Part shown: positions 36,854 through 46,468 of the stretch, one piece after another
How the letters are laid out: each line of letters begins with the position of its first letter
Numbering within the stretch: the stretch's first letter is position 1
Source: an uncultured Clostridia bacterium
GTDB lineage: Bacteria > Bacillota > Clostridia > Christensenellales > UBA1242
Length of the DNA: 64,000 nucleotides
Assembly (NCBI GenBank): GCA_934778215.1
Contig: CAKVOE010000002.1
Location: forward strand, 62,001-126,000
Direction: 5' to 3'
Translations under genes and position numbers: made by a program
The notes under the pieces: generated by a model
Told to the model about the DNA's origin: nothing
What the model saw: only the letters and a program-made list of their open reading frames with translations
Databases searched by the model: none

Positions 36854-37513
36854 ATGTCAAAAATATTAATTGTAGATGACGAAGAAAGAATTGTAAATGT
36901 ATTAAAAGAATATGCAAATTTTAACGAAATTGAAGCAGATTGTGCAAGTGATGGCTACGAAGCGGTAGAAAAGGTTATGGAAAATAATTACGACTGCATA
37001 CTAATGGACATTATGATGCCAAATCTTAATGGGTTTGACGCCATAAAAGAAATTAAAAAGGTCAAAAATGTTCCAGTAATAATGATAAGCGCAAAGGGCG
37101 AAGAAGCCGACAAACTTCAAGGCTTTTCGCTAGGTGCAGACGACTATGTGGTTAAACCTTTTTCGCCAAAGGAAGTAATCGCAAGGGTTAAAGCCGTTAT
37201 GAAAAGAACAAGTTCTTATGTAGAGCAAATTAAGGTTGCAGGAATTGAAATTGACACCGAAGGAAGGTCGGTTTCGGTTGAAGGCAAGCCCGTAGACCTA
37301 ACAAATAAAGAGTATCAATTGTTGCTAGCGTTAGTAAAAAACAAAGGAATTGCCCTATCCCGTGATAAAATTTTAAATGAAATTTGGGGATACGACTACT
37401 ACGGCGATGGTCGAACGGTTGACACTCATATAAAAATGCTTAGAGCACATTTGGGCAAGTTCGGCGACTGCATAAAAACCATTCATGGCGTAGGATACAA
37501 ATTTGAAATCTAA
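36854..37513 (+). CDS. OmpR-family response regulator
   Basis: This 219-residue regulator has a receiver domain with D8-D9, the phosphoacceptor D52 (CILMDIMMP), S79 and K101, and a C-terminal winged helix (DGRTVDTHIKMLRAHLG). It precedes the sensor kinase, overlapping it by 11 bp, and an HtrA-like lipoprotein gene follows. The three genes together suggest an envelope-stress response comparable with CssRS-HtrA; the stimulus is unknown. Confidence 0.93.
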   Translation: MSKILIVDDEERIVNVLKEYANFNEIEADCASDGYEAVEKVMENNYDCILMDIMMPNLNGFDAIKEIKKVKNVPVIMISAKGEEADKLQGFSLGADDYVVKPFSPKEVIARVKAVMKRTSSYVEQIKVAGIEIDTEGRSVSVEGKPVDLTNKEYQLLLALVKNKGIALSRDKILNEIWGYDYYGDGRTVDTHIKMLRAHLGKFGDCIKTIHGVGYKFEI

Positions 37514-38927
37514 ATCAAAACTAGACTGGCATAGCGTTCGTGTAAAATCTTTTTTATACTTCCTTCTTGTTGCAACAAGCATGCTAACATTTTTTATGTT
37601 TTTTGCAATCAATTTTTTTGAGCCTATATACAAACAATCCAAAGAAAAAGAAATTAGACGAGTTTGCGCTCTTATGATAGATGGGTTTAAAAACAATAAT
37701 TTGCAAAGCGTATTAAATAATGAAATAAATCCAAACGAAGTAGACGCACTTTTGTTTGTTGTAGAAAACGATACAGGTGTTGTAATTTTTAATGGTACAA
37801 GAGTAGATGAGGTCAGTTTGCTTGCTAGAATTAAATACTTTATAGACAGCCTAAGTTCTAGTCCAGATACCGATGTTCTTTATACAACTACCGAAAATGG
37901 AACAAAAACACTTGTATATGGTACAAGTGAAGCCATTAATGGCAAGACATACTACTTTATGACATCTACAAAACTGCTACCCGTAGAAAGCACCCTTAGA
38001 ACATTTAGTACTAGTATTCTTTTAATTTTTATTGGTTCTATTATGCTTGCTGGTACGCTGTCACTAATATTTTCTAATAGCATTTCTGCCCCACTGCAAA
38101 AAATGAGCAATTCTGCAAAGTCGCTTTCTAAAAACAATCTATCAACACAATTTGACGGCTCGGGGTATACCGAATCGGAGCAACTTTCTAACACTCTAAA
38201 CTATGCAGTTGGCGAACTAAAAAAGACCGATGAACTAAGAAACGAATTGGTTAGTAATGTATCGCACGAATTAAAAACTCCACTAACGATGATTAAAAGT
38301 TACGCCGAATTAATTAAGGATATAACAGGCGATGACAAAGAAAAGCGTGACCATGACTTAGATGTCATAATTGAAGAATCGAAAAGACTCGAAACCTTAA
38401 TTTCTGATATGCTAGACTTTTCTAAACTAAAAAGCAAAACCATTGTTTACAACTTTAACGAATTTGACCTTCCTGATATGTTGCAAAAAATGGTAAAAAA
38501 ATATAAAACAAAATATGAGCCTGCCGGATACAATATAACACTAGAATGTCCTGAGAACGCTTTGGTAAATGCAGACTATAATAGAATTCAACAAGTTATT
38601 ACAAACCTATTAAATAACGCAATAAATTACTCAAAAGAGAATAAAAATATTTGTATAAAATTAGAAAGATTAGAAAATGGAAAATTAAAACTATCGGTAA
38701 TTGATCATGGCATCGGCATACCCGAAGAAAATATTCCACAGGTGTTTGACCGACATTTTAGAGCCACCAACGCCGAGCGTGTTTCGGTGGGAAGCGGAAT
38801 TGGTCTTAGCATAGTTAAACAAATTTTAGACGACCACCACTTGCAATTTGGTGTCAAAAGCAAAATTAACGAAGGTAGCACTTTCTTTATTGTTTTTAAT
38901 GAAATACAAAAAAGGAATGATTCATAA
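37503..38927 (+). CDS. Sensor histidine kinase
   Basis: This 474-residue kinase has two membrane segments (about residues 15-37 and 170-192) enclosing an extracytoplasmic sensor of about 130 residues, then HAMP, HisKA (VSNVSHELKTPLTMIKSYAE) and HATPase boxes (NLLNNAINYS, DHGIGIPEENI, GSGIGLSIV). The start is TTG at 37503 with AGGAT upstream, inside the end of the response-regulator gene. Its stop codon shares a base with the protease start, so the three genes are translationally coupled. Confidence 0.92.
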   Translation: MKSKSKLDWHSVRVKSFLYFLLVATSMLTFFMFFAINFFEPIYKQSKEKEIRRVCALMIDGFKNNNLQSVLNNEINPNEVDALLFVVENDTGVVIFNGTRVDEVSLLARIKYFIDSLSSSPDTDVLYTTTENGTKTLVYGTSEAINGKTYYFMTSTKLLPVESTLRTFSTSILLIFIGSIMLAGTLSLIFSNSISAPLQKMSNSAKSLSKNNLSTQFDGSGYTESEQLSNTLNYAVGELKKTDELRNELVSNVSHELKTPLTMIKSYAELIKDITGDDKEKRDHDLDVIIEESKRLETLISDMLDFSKLKSKTIVYNFNEFDLPDMLQKMVKKYKTKYEPAGYNITLECPENALVNADYNRIQQVITNLLNNAINYSKENKNICIKLERLENGKLKLSVIDHGIGIPEENIPQVFDRHFRATNAERVSVGSGIGLSIVKQILDDHHLQFGVKSKINEGSTFFIVFNEIQKRNDS

Positions 38928-40450
38928 TGAAAGGAAAAATTAAAAATATAATTATATCGATTTTATTATTAGTATGTTGCTCTTTTACCCTTGTGGGCTG
39001 TGCAAATGATAGCGGAACCGTTTTGGACCTTGCTCGTGAGAACGGTCTAAATTGCATAAAAAGTGCAAAAGAGTATAACATAAACAGCGGTAACGCAAAC
39101 CAAAGCCAAACCTCTAACCCAACAACCATAAATGTTACCAACAACAACTCCTCTATAAATTTAAGTGAAGTTTTTGCTACATTAAAAGAAAACGGCTATA
39201 CTGGAGATTTTTCTAGTTTTTTAAACGATTATGTATTTAAAGACCACTCTTCTGTTACCGAAACCGAATACTCAACAAACAAAAATCTATTTAGTGTGGT
39301 TAGCGTTTATTCCGAATTTAGAACATACCAATACATTAATAACCCGTTAGGGTCTTTGCAAAAAACTCCTTACACCCAAATCTCTGCAGGCTCTGGGGTG
39401 GTATATAAAACGGATAAAACTGACGGTTCTACATATATAATAACCAACTTTCATGTAATATACGCATCTAACGAAATAACGGGCAATTACACCTACACAA
39501 AAAGCGATGAGGGCGATGGTTGTATTGCAACAAACATTTATTGCTTTATGTATGGCAATGTAGGAAGTCTTAACAAAACAACCTCTACCGATGAAAACGG
39601 CTATACAATTTATACGCCAAACCAAAATGCAATAAAGTGCGAATATGTTGGTGGTTCTGCAAGTTATGACATAGCAGTTTTAAAGGTAGCAGACGAGAGC
39701 AAAAACCTTGTAAAAAACAGCAACCTTTGTGCCGCAGACATAAAACACAGCAACGAAATAACGGTAGGCGAAAAAGCAGTAGCAATAGGCAACCCTGCAT
39801 CAAGCGGATTAAGTGCAACCTCTGGCATAATAAGTGTAGATAGCGAATATATTGATATGACAAGCGCAAAAAACAGCACTATAAAAATTAGAGTAATTCG
39901 CACCGATGCCCCAGTAAACGGTGGAAACAGCGGTGGTGGACTATTTGACAGTGCAGGTAAACTTATTGGCATAGTAAACGCAAAACTGGTAAGCTCACAA
40001 ATAGATAATATTGGTTACGCAATTCCAGCAGACATAGCGGTAGGCGTTGCCGAAAACATAATTAAATATTGTGATAGCGAAAACAAGAACTTGCAAAAGA
40101 TTACACTTGGGATAGCTGTTAAGTCAATTTACAGCAGTGCCGTTTATGACGGAACCCGTGCAAAAGTTTTAGAAACTGTTGCCATTGAAAAGGTAGACCA
40201 AACCTCCCCACTTTCAGGCAAGATAACCGAAAATACAATAGTGAAAAAAATAACAATTTCATCTTTTAATGCCGAAGGCAACGAAACAACCAAAAGTATA
40301 AACATAGAAAGATTGTATTCAATAGTTGACGCATCTTTTCAATTTAACGTTGGAGATATTTTAACATTCTCTCTTTATGACACCAACGGAAACAAATTAA
40401 ATGATGTAAAACTTACTCTTACAAGCGACCTACTTGCAACAATAGAATAA
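38927..40450 (+). CDS. HtrA-like trypsin-fold serine protease, lipoprotein
   Basis: This 507-residue protein has a lipoprotein signal with lipobox LVGC (C25), a polar linker to about residue 115, and a trypsin-like domain with H176 (TNFHVIY), D248 (SYDIAVLKV) and S335 (GGNSGGGLF). The C-terminal 100 residues are where HtrA proteins carry a PDZ domain; the match is weak. It is likely attached to the outer face of the membrane, for protein quality control under the upstream two-component system. A related membrane-anchored protease is encoded at 61659-62960. Confidence 0.9.
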   Translation: MKGKIKNIIISILLLVCCSFTLVGCANDSGTVLDLARENGLNCIKSAKEYNINSGNANQSQTSNPTTINVTNNNSSINLSEVFATLKENGYTGDFSSFLNDYVFKDHSSVTETEYSTNKNLFSVVSVYSEFRTYQYINNPLGSLQKTPYTQISAGSGVVYKTDKTDGSTYIITNFHVIYASNEITGNYTYTKSDEGDGCIATNIYCFMYGNVGSLNKTTSTDENGYTIYTPNQNAIKCEYVGGSASYDIAVLKVADESKNLVKNSNLCAADIKHSNEITVGEKAVAIGNPASSGLSATSGIISVDSEYIDMTSAKNSTIKIRVIRTDAPVNGGNSGGGLFDSAGKLIGIVNAKLVSSQIDNIGYAIPADIAVGVAENIIKYCDSENKNLQKITLGIAVKSIYSSAVYDGTRAKVLETVAIEKVDQTSPLSGKITENTIVKKITISSFNAEGNETTKSINIERLYSIVDASFQFNVGDILTFSLYDTNGNKLNDVKLTLTSDLLATIE

Positions 40451-40452
40451 TA

Positions 40453-40492
40453 ATAAATTCACCCAGTTTTAACCGGGTGAATTTTTGTTTTT
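40453..40492 (+). terminator. Terminator after the protease operon
   Basis: aaattcaccc pairs with gggtgaattt, followed by a T-rich tract on the plus strand. The 240 bp from here to the deoB terminator show no gene. Confidence 0.88.
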
Positions 40493-40730
40493 TTGCCAAT
40501 AAAAAAATTTTAATATTAAACAACAAAATTCAACACAAAAGCCACAATTCACTCTGGTTGAAATTTTGTATATGGCAAAATCAGCCCCAAATTTGGGTCA
40601 ATTTAAAACCTTTGCGGTCGCTCGATAAATTTTACAACCGACAAAACCATTGCCGTAATGACGGCAGTGTAAATTATAAAACAACCCCTTTTGGACTACA
40701 AAAATTATATATTTTATGTTGCTAATTTAA

Positions 40731-40766
40731 AAAATATAAACGCTCAATTTGGGATTGAGCGTTTAA
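40731..40766 (-). terminator. Terminator after deoB
   Basis: An 11-bp stem aaacgctcaat / attgagcgttt followed by a T-rich tail on the minus strand. Confidence 0.88.
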
Positions 40767-40794
40767 ATTTATTAATATTTTTTATGTAAATTTT

Positions 40795-41919
40795 CTATTT
40801 TTCGACAAGTGCGTTATATGCAATTTTTCCAATTTCTGCAAAAGAATTAAGTGTTCCTAAATTTTTGCTATCTTTGTTTTTTTGATAAACCAGCACCGGA
40901 ACATTCTCTCTAGAATGGTCGGTAGACGGCGTTCCCGGATCGCAACCGTGGTCGGCAGTTATTATTAGCATATCATCGTTGTTAAGTTTTTTAATAATTT
41001 TGCCAACATATTTATCCATATTTGACAAGTTTTCTGCATAGCCATCTATATTATTTCTGTGACCATATTCGGTATCAAAGTCCACCAAATTTACAAAGCA
41101 TAAGCCATTAAAATCTCTATTTATTAGTTTTAGCGTTTCTTCCATACCCTCTGCATCTGAATGCGTAACAAAACTTACATCTATGCCATACCCGTTAAAT
41201 AATGCGTTAATTTTGCCAACGCTAATTACTTTTTTGCCACATTCTTGCAATTTGTTTAACACGGTTTTTTGTGGCGGTGTTAACGAATAATCCATTCTTT
41301 CATGCGTTCTTACAAAGTTTGGATAACTGCCAACAAACGGCCTTGCAATTACTCTGCCAACAGCGTATTTACCCCTGCAAAGCGCTCGTGCTTGCTCACA
41401 CATTTTGTAAAGGGTATTGCAATCTGCTACGCTACTGTGAACCGCAACCTGCAAAACACTATCTCCCGATGTGTAAACAATAATGTTCCCCGTTTTTATA
41501 TGCTCTTCACCAAAGTCACGCAAAACATCTGTTCCGCTATATGGTTTATTAACTATAATTTTTCTGCCCCACGCCTTTTCAAGCTTTTGTATTAACTCAT
41601 CAGGAAACCCATTTGGAAAAGTAGGAAACGGGGTTTTTGTAACCAGCCCTGCAATCTCCCAATGACCGGTAGTACTATCTTTACCCGCACTTACCTCTTC
41701 TGCTCTGCCGTAAGATGCAATTGGGTTTTTTGTTTTTTTGCCAAAATTAATACCATCAATATTGTAAATTCCCATTTTTGTTAAATTAGGAATTTTACAC
41801 CTTTTGCTAGAACTAACCGTTTTTAGCGTATTGCTTCCGCCATCTCCAAAAGCGTCTGCATCTACCGCTCCGCCAACACCAAAACTATCAAAGACAATTA
41901 AAAAAACTCTTTTTACCAT
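40795..41919 (-). CDS. deoB: Phosphopentomutase
   Basis: This 374-residue alkaline-phosphatase-superfamily enzyme interconverts (deoxy)ribose 1-phosphate and 5-phosphate. Metal-binding blocks FDSFGVGGAVDADAFGD, GDSVLQVA and ITADHGCDPG are intact. It is the last gene of udk-like/deoD/deoB and starts directly after the deoD stop. With purine nucleoside phosphorylase it feeds nucleoside pentoses into the pentose phosphate pathway. Confidence 0.96.
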   Translation of the reverse strand: MVKRVFLIVFDSFGVGGAVDADAFGDGGSNTLKTVSSSKRCKIPNLTKMGIYNIDGINFGKKTKNPIASYGRAEEVSAGKDSTTGHWEIAGLVTKTPFPTFPNGFPDELIQKLEKAWGRKIIVNKPYSGTDVLRDFGEEHIKTGNIIVYTSGDSVLQVAVHSSVADCNTLYKMCEQARALCRGKYAVGRVIARPFVGSYPNFVRTHERMDYSLTPPQKTVLNKLQECGKKVISVGKINALFNGYGIDVSFVTHSDAEGMEETLKLINRDFNGLCFVNLVDFDTEYGHRNNIDGYAENLSNMDKYVGKIIKKLNNDDMLIITADHGCDPGTPSTDHSRENVPVLVYQKNKDSKNLGTLNSFAEIGKIAYNALVEK

Positions 41920-42630
41920 TTATTCTGCCACCTCTAAAGCAATTTTTACCATATCCATAAAGTTTTGCTGTCGGTCTTCTGCCGAACTCGTTTCGTCATT
42001 TACCAAACTATCCGAAATTGTAGCAATTGCAAGAGCCGATTTTTTTAACGACTTTGCAACCAGTAGCAAAGCAAAGGACTCCATCTCCACAGCAACTACA
42101 CCGCTATTTACATATTTTAGTTCGCTCCCTTGGTTGTAAAAGACATCATTAGTAAATAGTTTTCCATTGCTAACCTTTTTGCCAAGGCTTTTTGCTACCT
42201 TGTTTGCCTTATTAAACAACTTGCTACTAGGCTCAACCTCGTTAATCTCTCCAAGCCCCATACTCTGTGCAATATTAGAGTTTGTCATAGACCCGCCAGA
42301 AATTACAACATCGCCAACGTGCAAATCTTTTACCATGGCACCACAAGTTCCAACTCTAATAATGTTTTTTACGCCATAAAATTTAAATAGTTCATAGGCA
42401 TAAATACTGATTGATGGCATACCCATACCATGCGCCATAACCGAAACCCTCTTGCCGTTATAAAAACCGGTATAGCCCTGTACTCCCCTCACATCATTTA
42501 CCAGTACCGCATTTTCCAAAAAATTATCCGCTATAAACTTTGCCCTTTTTGGATCTCCGGGCATTATTACCGTTGACGCAAAATCGCCCACTTTTGCACT
42601 ATTGTGTGGTGTTGGTACCATACTCTTCAT
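41920..42630 (-). CDS. deoD: Purine nucleoside phosphorylase DeoD
   Basis: This 236-residue NP-I family phosphorylase cleaves purine (deoxy)nucleosides with phosphate. MPTPHN-like MVPTPHNSAKVGDFA, MPGDPKRAKFIAD, RVGTCGAM and VAVEMESFAL are family hallmarks. The ATG at 42628-42630 follows AAGGAGG. It overlaps neither neighbour and lies between the udk-like and deoB genes in one transcript. Confidence 0.95.
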   Translation of the reverse strand: MKSMVPTPHNSAKVGDFASTVIMPGDPKRAKFIADNFLENAVLVNDVRGVQGYTGFYNGKRVSVMAHGMGMPSISIYAYELFKFYGVKNIIRVGTCGAMVKDLHVGDVVISGGSMTNSNIAQSMGLGEINEVEPSSKLFNKANKVAKSLGKKVSNGKLFTNDVFYNQGSELKYVNSGVVAVEMESFALLLVAKSLKKSALAIATISDSLVNDETSSAEDRQQNFMDMVKIALEVAE

Positions 42631-42632
42631 AA

Positions 42633-43589
42633 TTAATCCTCCTTGTTTACCAAAAATTCCCAAATTAAAGAATTATCTGGCACATATTTTTTATTTAGTG
42701 ATGCAGTTCTTCCAAAAACTCCCAAAAGTTCTTTTGCAAACCTTTCATTTTGAATTGGCTTTAATAGTTTTGGCAAAAATTTATCATAAACCAATGGTTC
42801 ATAAACATGAGTTGTATCAACAATAAAATCGGCACTGTCTTTGTATGGTCCAATATATAAATCTTCGCCCTTGCATACAACATTCCAATATTTTACGGTA
42901 TCTTCTACACTTGTTCCCCTAGTTTGCATATCTCTTACTATACGCCTAATTAAACGCAATCGCCTTGGAGTAATTACCACTTCTTTGCCTATATAAAACT
43001 CACTATTTACACAAGCAAAAACCTTTAAGACCTTACTACTATAATTTTTGTTTGTAATTAGTTCTGGGTTTAATGCGTGTGTTCCCTCAACCAAGACAAC
43101 ATCGCCCTCATTTATTTTTATAGGTACAAATTTTTCCTTTCTTTTTTGTTTAGTAAAATCAAACTCTGGCATAAGCGCCTTGTTTGTTTTCATTATGTCG
43201 GTAAAAAACTTGTTAAAAAGAGGCAAGTCTAGTTTAGAAATAGTTTCTTTGTCTACCGTACCATCTGGTTGCAAAGGACATTTATCTAAATCTATAAAAA
43301 AGTCATCTAGCGATATAACCACCGCCCTTACGCCCTTGTCGTTAAGTTTGTTTGCAATAAAGTGCGTAGTTGTAGTTTTGCCCGAAGAACTTGGCCCTGC
43401 TAGCAAAACAAATTTGTATTTTTTATCAATAATACACTCCACAATTCTGTTAATTTGGTCATCTACAATTTTTTCTGAAACCTCTACCAATTTTTCTGGG
43501 TTTTCTCGAGCGAGCCTATTTGCACGCTCCAAATCATAACTTGTTCTTACAATATCGCCCAAACTAGCATCAATATCTAATAATTCCAA
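42633..43589 (-). CDS. Uridine-kinase-like P-loop kinase
   Basis: This 318-residue protein of the uridine kinase/phosphoribulokinase family has Walker A GPSSSGKTTT at about residue 65, the acidic ISLDDFFIDLDKCP segment and DVVLVEGTHALNP. Many clostridial relatives are longer because of an N-terminal TGS-like domain; here only about 55 residues precede the kinase domain. The start appears to be TTG (43587-43589) behind AAGGAG. It probably phosphorylates a nucleoside, in line with the deoD and deoB genes that follow. Confidence 0.85.
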   Translation of the reverse strand: MELLDIDASLGDIVRTSYDLERANRLARENPEKLVEVSEKIVDDQINRIVECIIDKKYKFVLLAGPSSSGKTTTTHFIANKLNDKGVRAVVISLDDFFIDLDKCPLQPDGTVDKETISKLDLPLFNKFFTDIMKTNKALMPEFDFTKQKRKEKFVPIKINEGDVVLVEGTHALNPELITNKNYSSKVLKVFACVNSEFYIGKEVVITPRRLRLIRRIVRDMQTRGTSVEDTVKYWNVVCKGEDLYIGPYKDSADFIVDTTHVYEPLVYDKFLPKLLKPIQNERFAKELLGVFGRTASLNKKYVPDNSLIWEFLVNKED

Positions 43590-43676
43590 TTTTACATCTC
43601 CTTAAAAATATATAGTCGTATAATATTATATTATCATACCGACCCTATTTTTTCCAAATTATTAAATTATATTTAT

Positions 43677-43706
43677 AAAAAAGGTTACACAAATTTGTGT
43701 AACCTA
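43677..43706 (-). terminator. Terminator after the metal ATPase gene
   Basis: A near-perfect palindrome ggttacaca-aatt-tgtgtaacc followed by T6 on the minus strand. Confidence 0.9.
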
Positions 43707-43711
43707 AACGC

Positions 43712-46018
43712 TTATTTTTTATTTGCTTTTTGTTTATCTCTTTTGGTTTTGTAAAATAATGCCCTTAAACTGTTTAACACCGCAATTACTGTTACACCCA
43801 CATCTGCAAACACTGCAAAAATCATACCGGTAACACCAATAGCACCCAATGATAGGAACAATATTTTAACAATTAGTGCAAACGCAATATTTTCAATTAC
43901 TATCTTTTTTGCATGACGAGAAATTTCTATTAGTTCTACCACCCTTTCTGGGTTGTCATCTACAAGCACAATATCACTGGCTTCTTTAGAACTTTCTGCT
44001 CCGCTTATACCCATACTAATACCAACATCGCTAACGGCAAGGCTTGGTGCATCGTTTATTCCGTCACCAACATAACCAGTAGTATAATTTTTTGCCTTGT
44101 TTTTTATAAGCCAATTATATTTATCTTCGGGGGTCATTTCGCCATATACTTCATCTATACCTAGTTCTGTGCCAATTGCGTGAGCAACAACATTGTTATC
44201 GCCAGAAAGCATTATGGTTTTTATGGATTTTTGCTTTAATGCCATAATGGTTTCATTAGAACTATTCTTTATGCTATCACTCAAAACAAGTTTGCCTATT
44301 ATCTCATCATCGGCTTTTACATATACAGTAGTTTTGTTGTCGTGCTGTTCGGTTTTGTCGCTTCCTACAAAAATTTTTATACCGCCCAAAGTGTAACTAA
44401 CACCATGCCCTGCAACTTCTTGATGATTTTCTACATCTCTAAGTTTTATATCTTCACCATATTTAATAATTGCCCTTGCAATAGGGTGCAAAGAATATTG
44501 CTCTCCCCAGCACGCAAACTTTAAAACATCTTGCATTGAGTAGTTTTCTGATAGCGACTCAATCTCTTCTACCTCAAACTCTCCGTTTGTTAATGTGCCA
44601 GTTTTATCAAAAGCGACTGCCTTTAACTTTGCACTTGCATCTAGTGAACTACTGCCCTTAATTAGGATACCATGTCTACTAGCATTACCGATTCCCGAAA
44701 AATAACTTAATGGCACGCTTATTGCAAAAGCACACGGACAAGAACATACCAGGAAAATTAATCCTCTATACACTGCAACGTCTACATTTTTTGTTACAAT
44801 CCCAACAATTATGCCAGTTAAAAGGGCAAGCCCCATCACAACAAATGTATAATATTTGGAAAATTTAGAAATAATTGTTTCCGTTCGGCTTTTTTTCTCG
44901 CTTGCATCTTCTATCATGGTAAGAATTCTGCTTACCGCACTGTCTTTAAACTCTGTCGTTGTTTTAACGGTGATAACGCCATCTAGCACAACACTTCCAC
45001 TTAATATGGTTTGCCCTGCCGTTTTTAAAACTGGCACACTTTCGCCCGTTAAATGACTAACATTAACCGATGTTGTTCCACTAATAATTTCGCCATCAAT
45101 AGGAACCTTTTCGCCCGGCTTTACTATTATAGATTGCCCTATTTTTACAATTTCAGGATTAACCTTTCGCTCGCACCCAGTATCATCTATTATGTTTGCA
45201 TATTCGGGCTGAATTTCTATTAAATTTTGAATATCCCGCCTTGCCCTATTTACCGCCAAGGCTTCTAATGCTTTGCCTATTGTATACAGTGCAACAACCA
45301 TTAATCCTTCCGTAGCCTCGCCAACAATAATGGCTCCAACAACCGATATTGTCACAAGCAAATTTTCGTTTACAACTCCGTGAGTTAAAAGTTTTATTGC
45401 CGTAATATAGGTTTGATGCCCGATTAAAACCACCGCCAAAATTAACATCGTCCAATATAGCCATGATATATTTTGAACAAATAATGAGGCTACTCCAAGC
45501 ACCAATCCCGCTCCAACCAAAATATTTCCGGGTTTAATCTTGCCCTTTGTCGCACTATCTTTGCCCAAAAACTCAAGAGTTGGCTCTTGCTTTTTGCAGA
45601 AATTTATAATATCTATATCCGTTAAACTGTTTTCGTCAAACGCAACACAAATACTACCAAGTTTATAATTTACCACACAACTTTGTATACCGTTTAACTT
45701 TGTTAAAGCATTTTCTACCGACTGTGCACACATTGCACAATCAAGGCCCTTAACCTTCCACCTTCTTTCGGTAATAAATTGGTAATTGTTTGTCTGCACC
45801 TCTTCTATTACAATGTTTGGGCTAAAATCTTTAATTGTCTTTTTTACCTTTTGCATTGCTTGTTCTACATCGGCATCTTCTTCAAAAGTTATTGTTAACT
45901 TTTGCAATACAAATGCAATATTTGCTAATTTTACACCACTAATTTTTGTAATTGCTTCGCCAAGAACCCTTGCACAGTCAGCACAATGTAAATTTAAAAT
46001 TTTGAACTCTTTATTCAT
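43712..46018 (-). CDS. cadA: Zn/Cd/Pb-type P1B ATPase with two HMA domains
   Basis: This 768-residue heavy-metal efflux pump has two N-terminal metal-binding HMA domains (CADC at C12-C15 and CAMC near residue 76), the membrane CPC motif (SCPCAFAIS), the phosphorylation site DKTGTLT, the actuator TGES and the hinge GDGINDAPS. The CPC and the HMA pattern fit a divalent-cation (Zn/Cd/Pb) exporter; copper pumps usually have other residues after CPC, so CadA/ZntA is the better call. It overlaps its ArsR regulator by 8 bp. Confidence 0.93.
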   Translation of the reverse strand: MNKEFKILNLHCADCARVLGEAITKISGVKLANIAFVLQKLTITFEEDADVEQAMQKVKKTIKDFSPNIVIEEVQTNNYQFITERRWKVKGLDCAMCAQSVENALTKLNGIQSCVVNYKLGSICVAFDENSLTDIDIINFCKKQEPTLEFLGKDSATKGKIKPGNILVGAGLVLGVASLFVQNISWLYWTMLILAVVLIGHQTYITAIKLLTHGVVNENLLVTISVVGAIIVGEATEGLMVVALYTIGKALEALAVNRARRDIQNLIEIQPEYANIIDDTGCERKVNPEIVKIGQSIIVKPGEKVPIDGEIISGTTSVNVSHLTGESVPVLKTAGQTILSGSVVLDGVITVKTTTEFKDSAVSRILTMIEDASEKKSRTETIISKFSKYYTFVVMGLALLTGIIVGIVTKNVDVAVYRGLIFLVCSCPCAFAISVPLSYFSGIGNASRHGILIKGSSSLDASAKLKAVAFDKTGTLTNGEFEVEEIESLSENYSMQDVLKFACWGEQYSLHPIARAIIKYGEDIKLRDVENHQEVAGHGVSYTLGGIKIFVGSDKTEQHDNKTTVYVKADDEIIGKLVLSDSIKNSSNETIMALKQKSIKTIMLSGDNNVVAHAIGTELGIDEVYGEMTPEDKYNWLIKNKAKNYTTGYVGDGINDAPSLAVSDVGISMGISGAESSKEASDIVLVDDNPERVVELIEISRHAKKIVIENIAFALIVKILFLSLGAIGVTGMIFAVFADVGVTVIAVLNSLRALFYKTKRDKQKANKK

Positions 46019-46400
46019 TTGTCAACTCCTTTACATGGCTGATGCTAATTTCTATTAAATCTTTTACGTGGTCATCTAGCAGAGAGTATATCACTTCTTT
46101 ACCCCGTTTTTCTCCCTTAATTAGTCTTAGCGCCTTTAAGTATTTTAACTGATGCGACACCGCCGACTTTGTCATATCTAACAATTTTGCCAATTCGCAC
46201 ACGCAAAAATCTGAATTGTTTAGCGCATAAAGAATTTTTATACGACTAGCCGTTGCAAATGCCCCATAAAATTCTTCTAACCCTGTTATTAACTTTTCAT
46301 CTATTATAATATTATTAATTTTTTCATCATATAGATGTTCACAATCTTTTTCCGTAAAAATTTTCTCCTTAATTAAAATAACAGTTGAATAATCATTCAA
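46011..46400 (-). CDS. ArsR/SmtB-family metal-sensing repressor, CadC-like
   Basis: This winged-helix repressor has the metal motif FCVCELAKLL (the alpha-3N CxC site of CadC) and an N-terminal cysteine (EKDCEHL) matching CadC Cys7. The recognition helix is MTKSAVSHQLKYLK. No in-frame ATG exists before the conserved part. The outer start is TTG at 46400, with no ribosome binding site and lying inside an operator palindrome. A good AAGGAG (46365-46370) sits just before an in-frame ATT (46359-46361), which would give 116 residues. The true start is unsettled. It represses the downstream ATPase operon by inference. Confidence 0.85.
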   Translation of the reverse strand: MNDYSTVILIKEKIFTEKDCEHLYDEKINNIIIDEKLITGLEEFYGAFATASRIKILYALNNSDFCVCELAKLLDMTKSAVSHQLKYLKALRLIKGEKRGKEVIYSLLDDHVKDLIEISISHVKELTNE

Positions 46401-46404
46401 CTGT
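46381..46404. promoter_or_regulatory. Operator 1 of the metal-efflux operon
   Basis: A perfect 10-4-10 palindrome (acagttgaat-aatc-attcaactgt), the kind of site bound by ArsR-type dimers. Confidence 0.8.
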
Positions 46405-46413
46405 CACAATTAT

Positions 46414-46433
46414 AGTTGAACAACCATTCAACT
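46414..46433. promoter_or_regulatory. Operator 2 of the metal-efflux operon
   Basis: A second, slightly imperfect copy of the same palindrome (agttgaa...attcaact), 33 bp from the first. Tandem sites suggest cooperative repression. Confidence 0.75.
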
Positions 46434-46468
46434 GTCAAGCATTTTATAAAAACTTTTATAAAAATTTT

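Noticed and set aside
40493..40730. 82-codon plus-strand frame after the protease terminator
   Set aside because: No ribosome binding site, unlikely composition (many K, N and H in AT-rich DNA) and no family resemblance.
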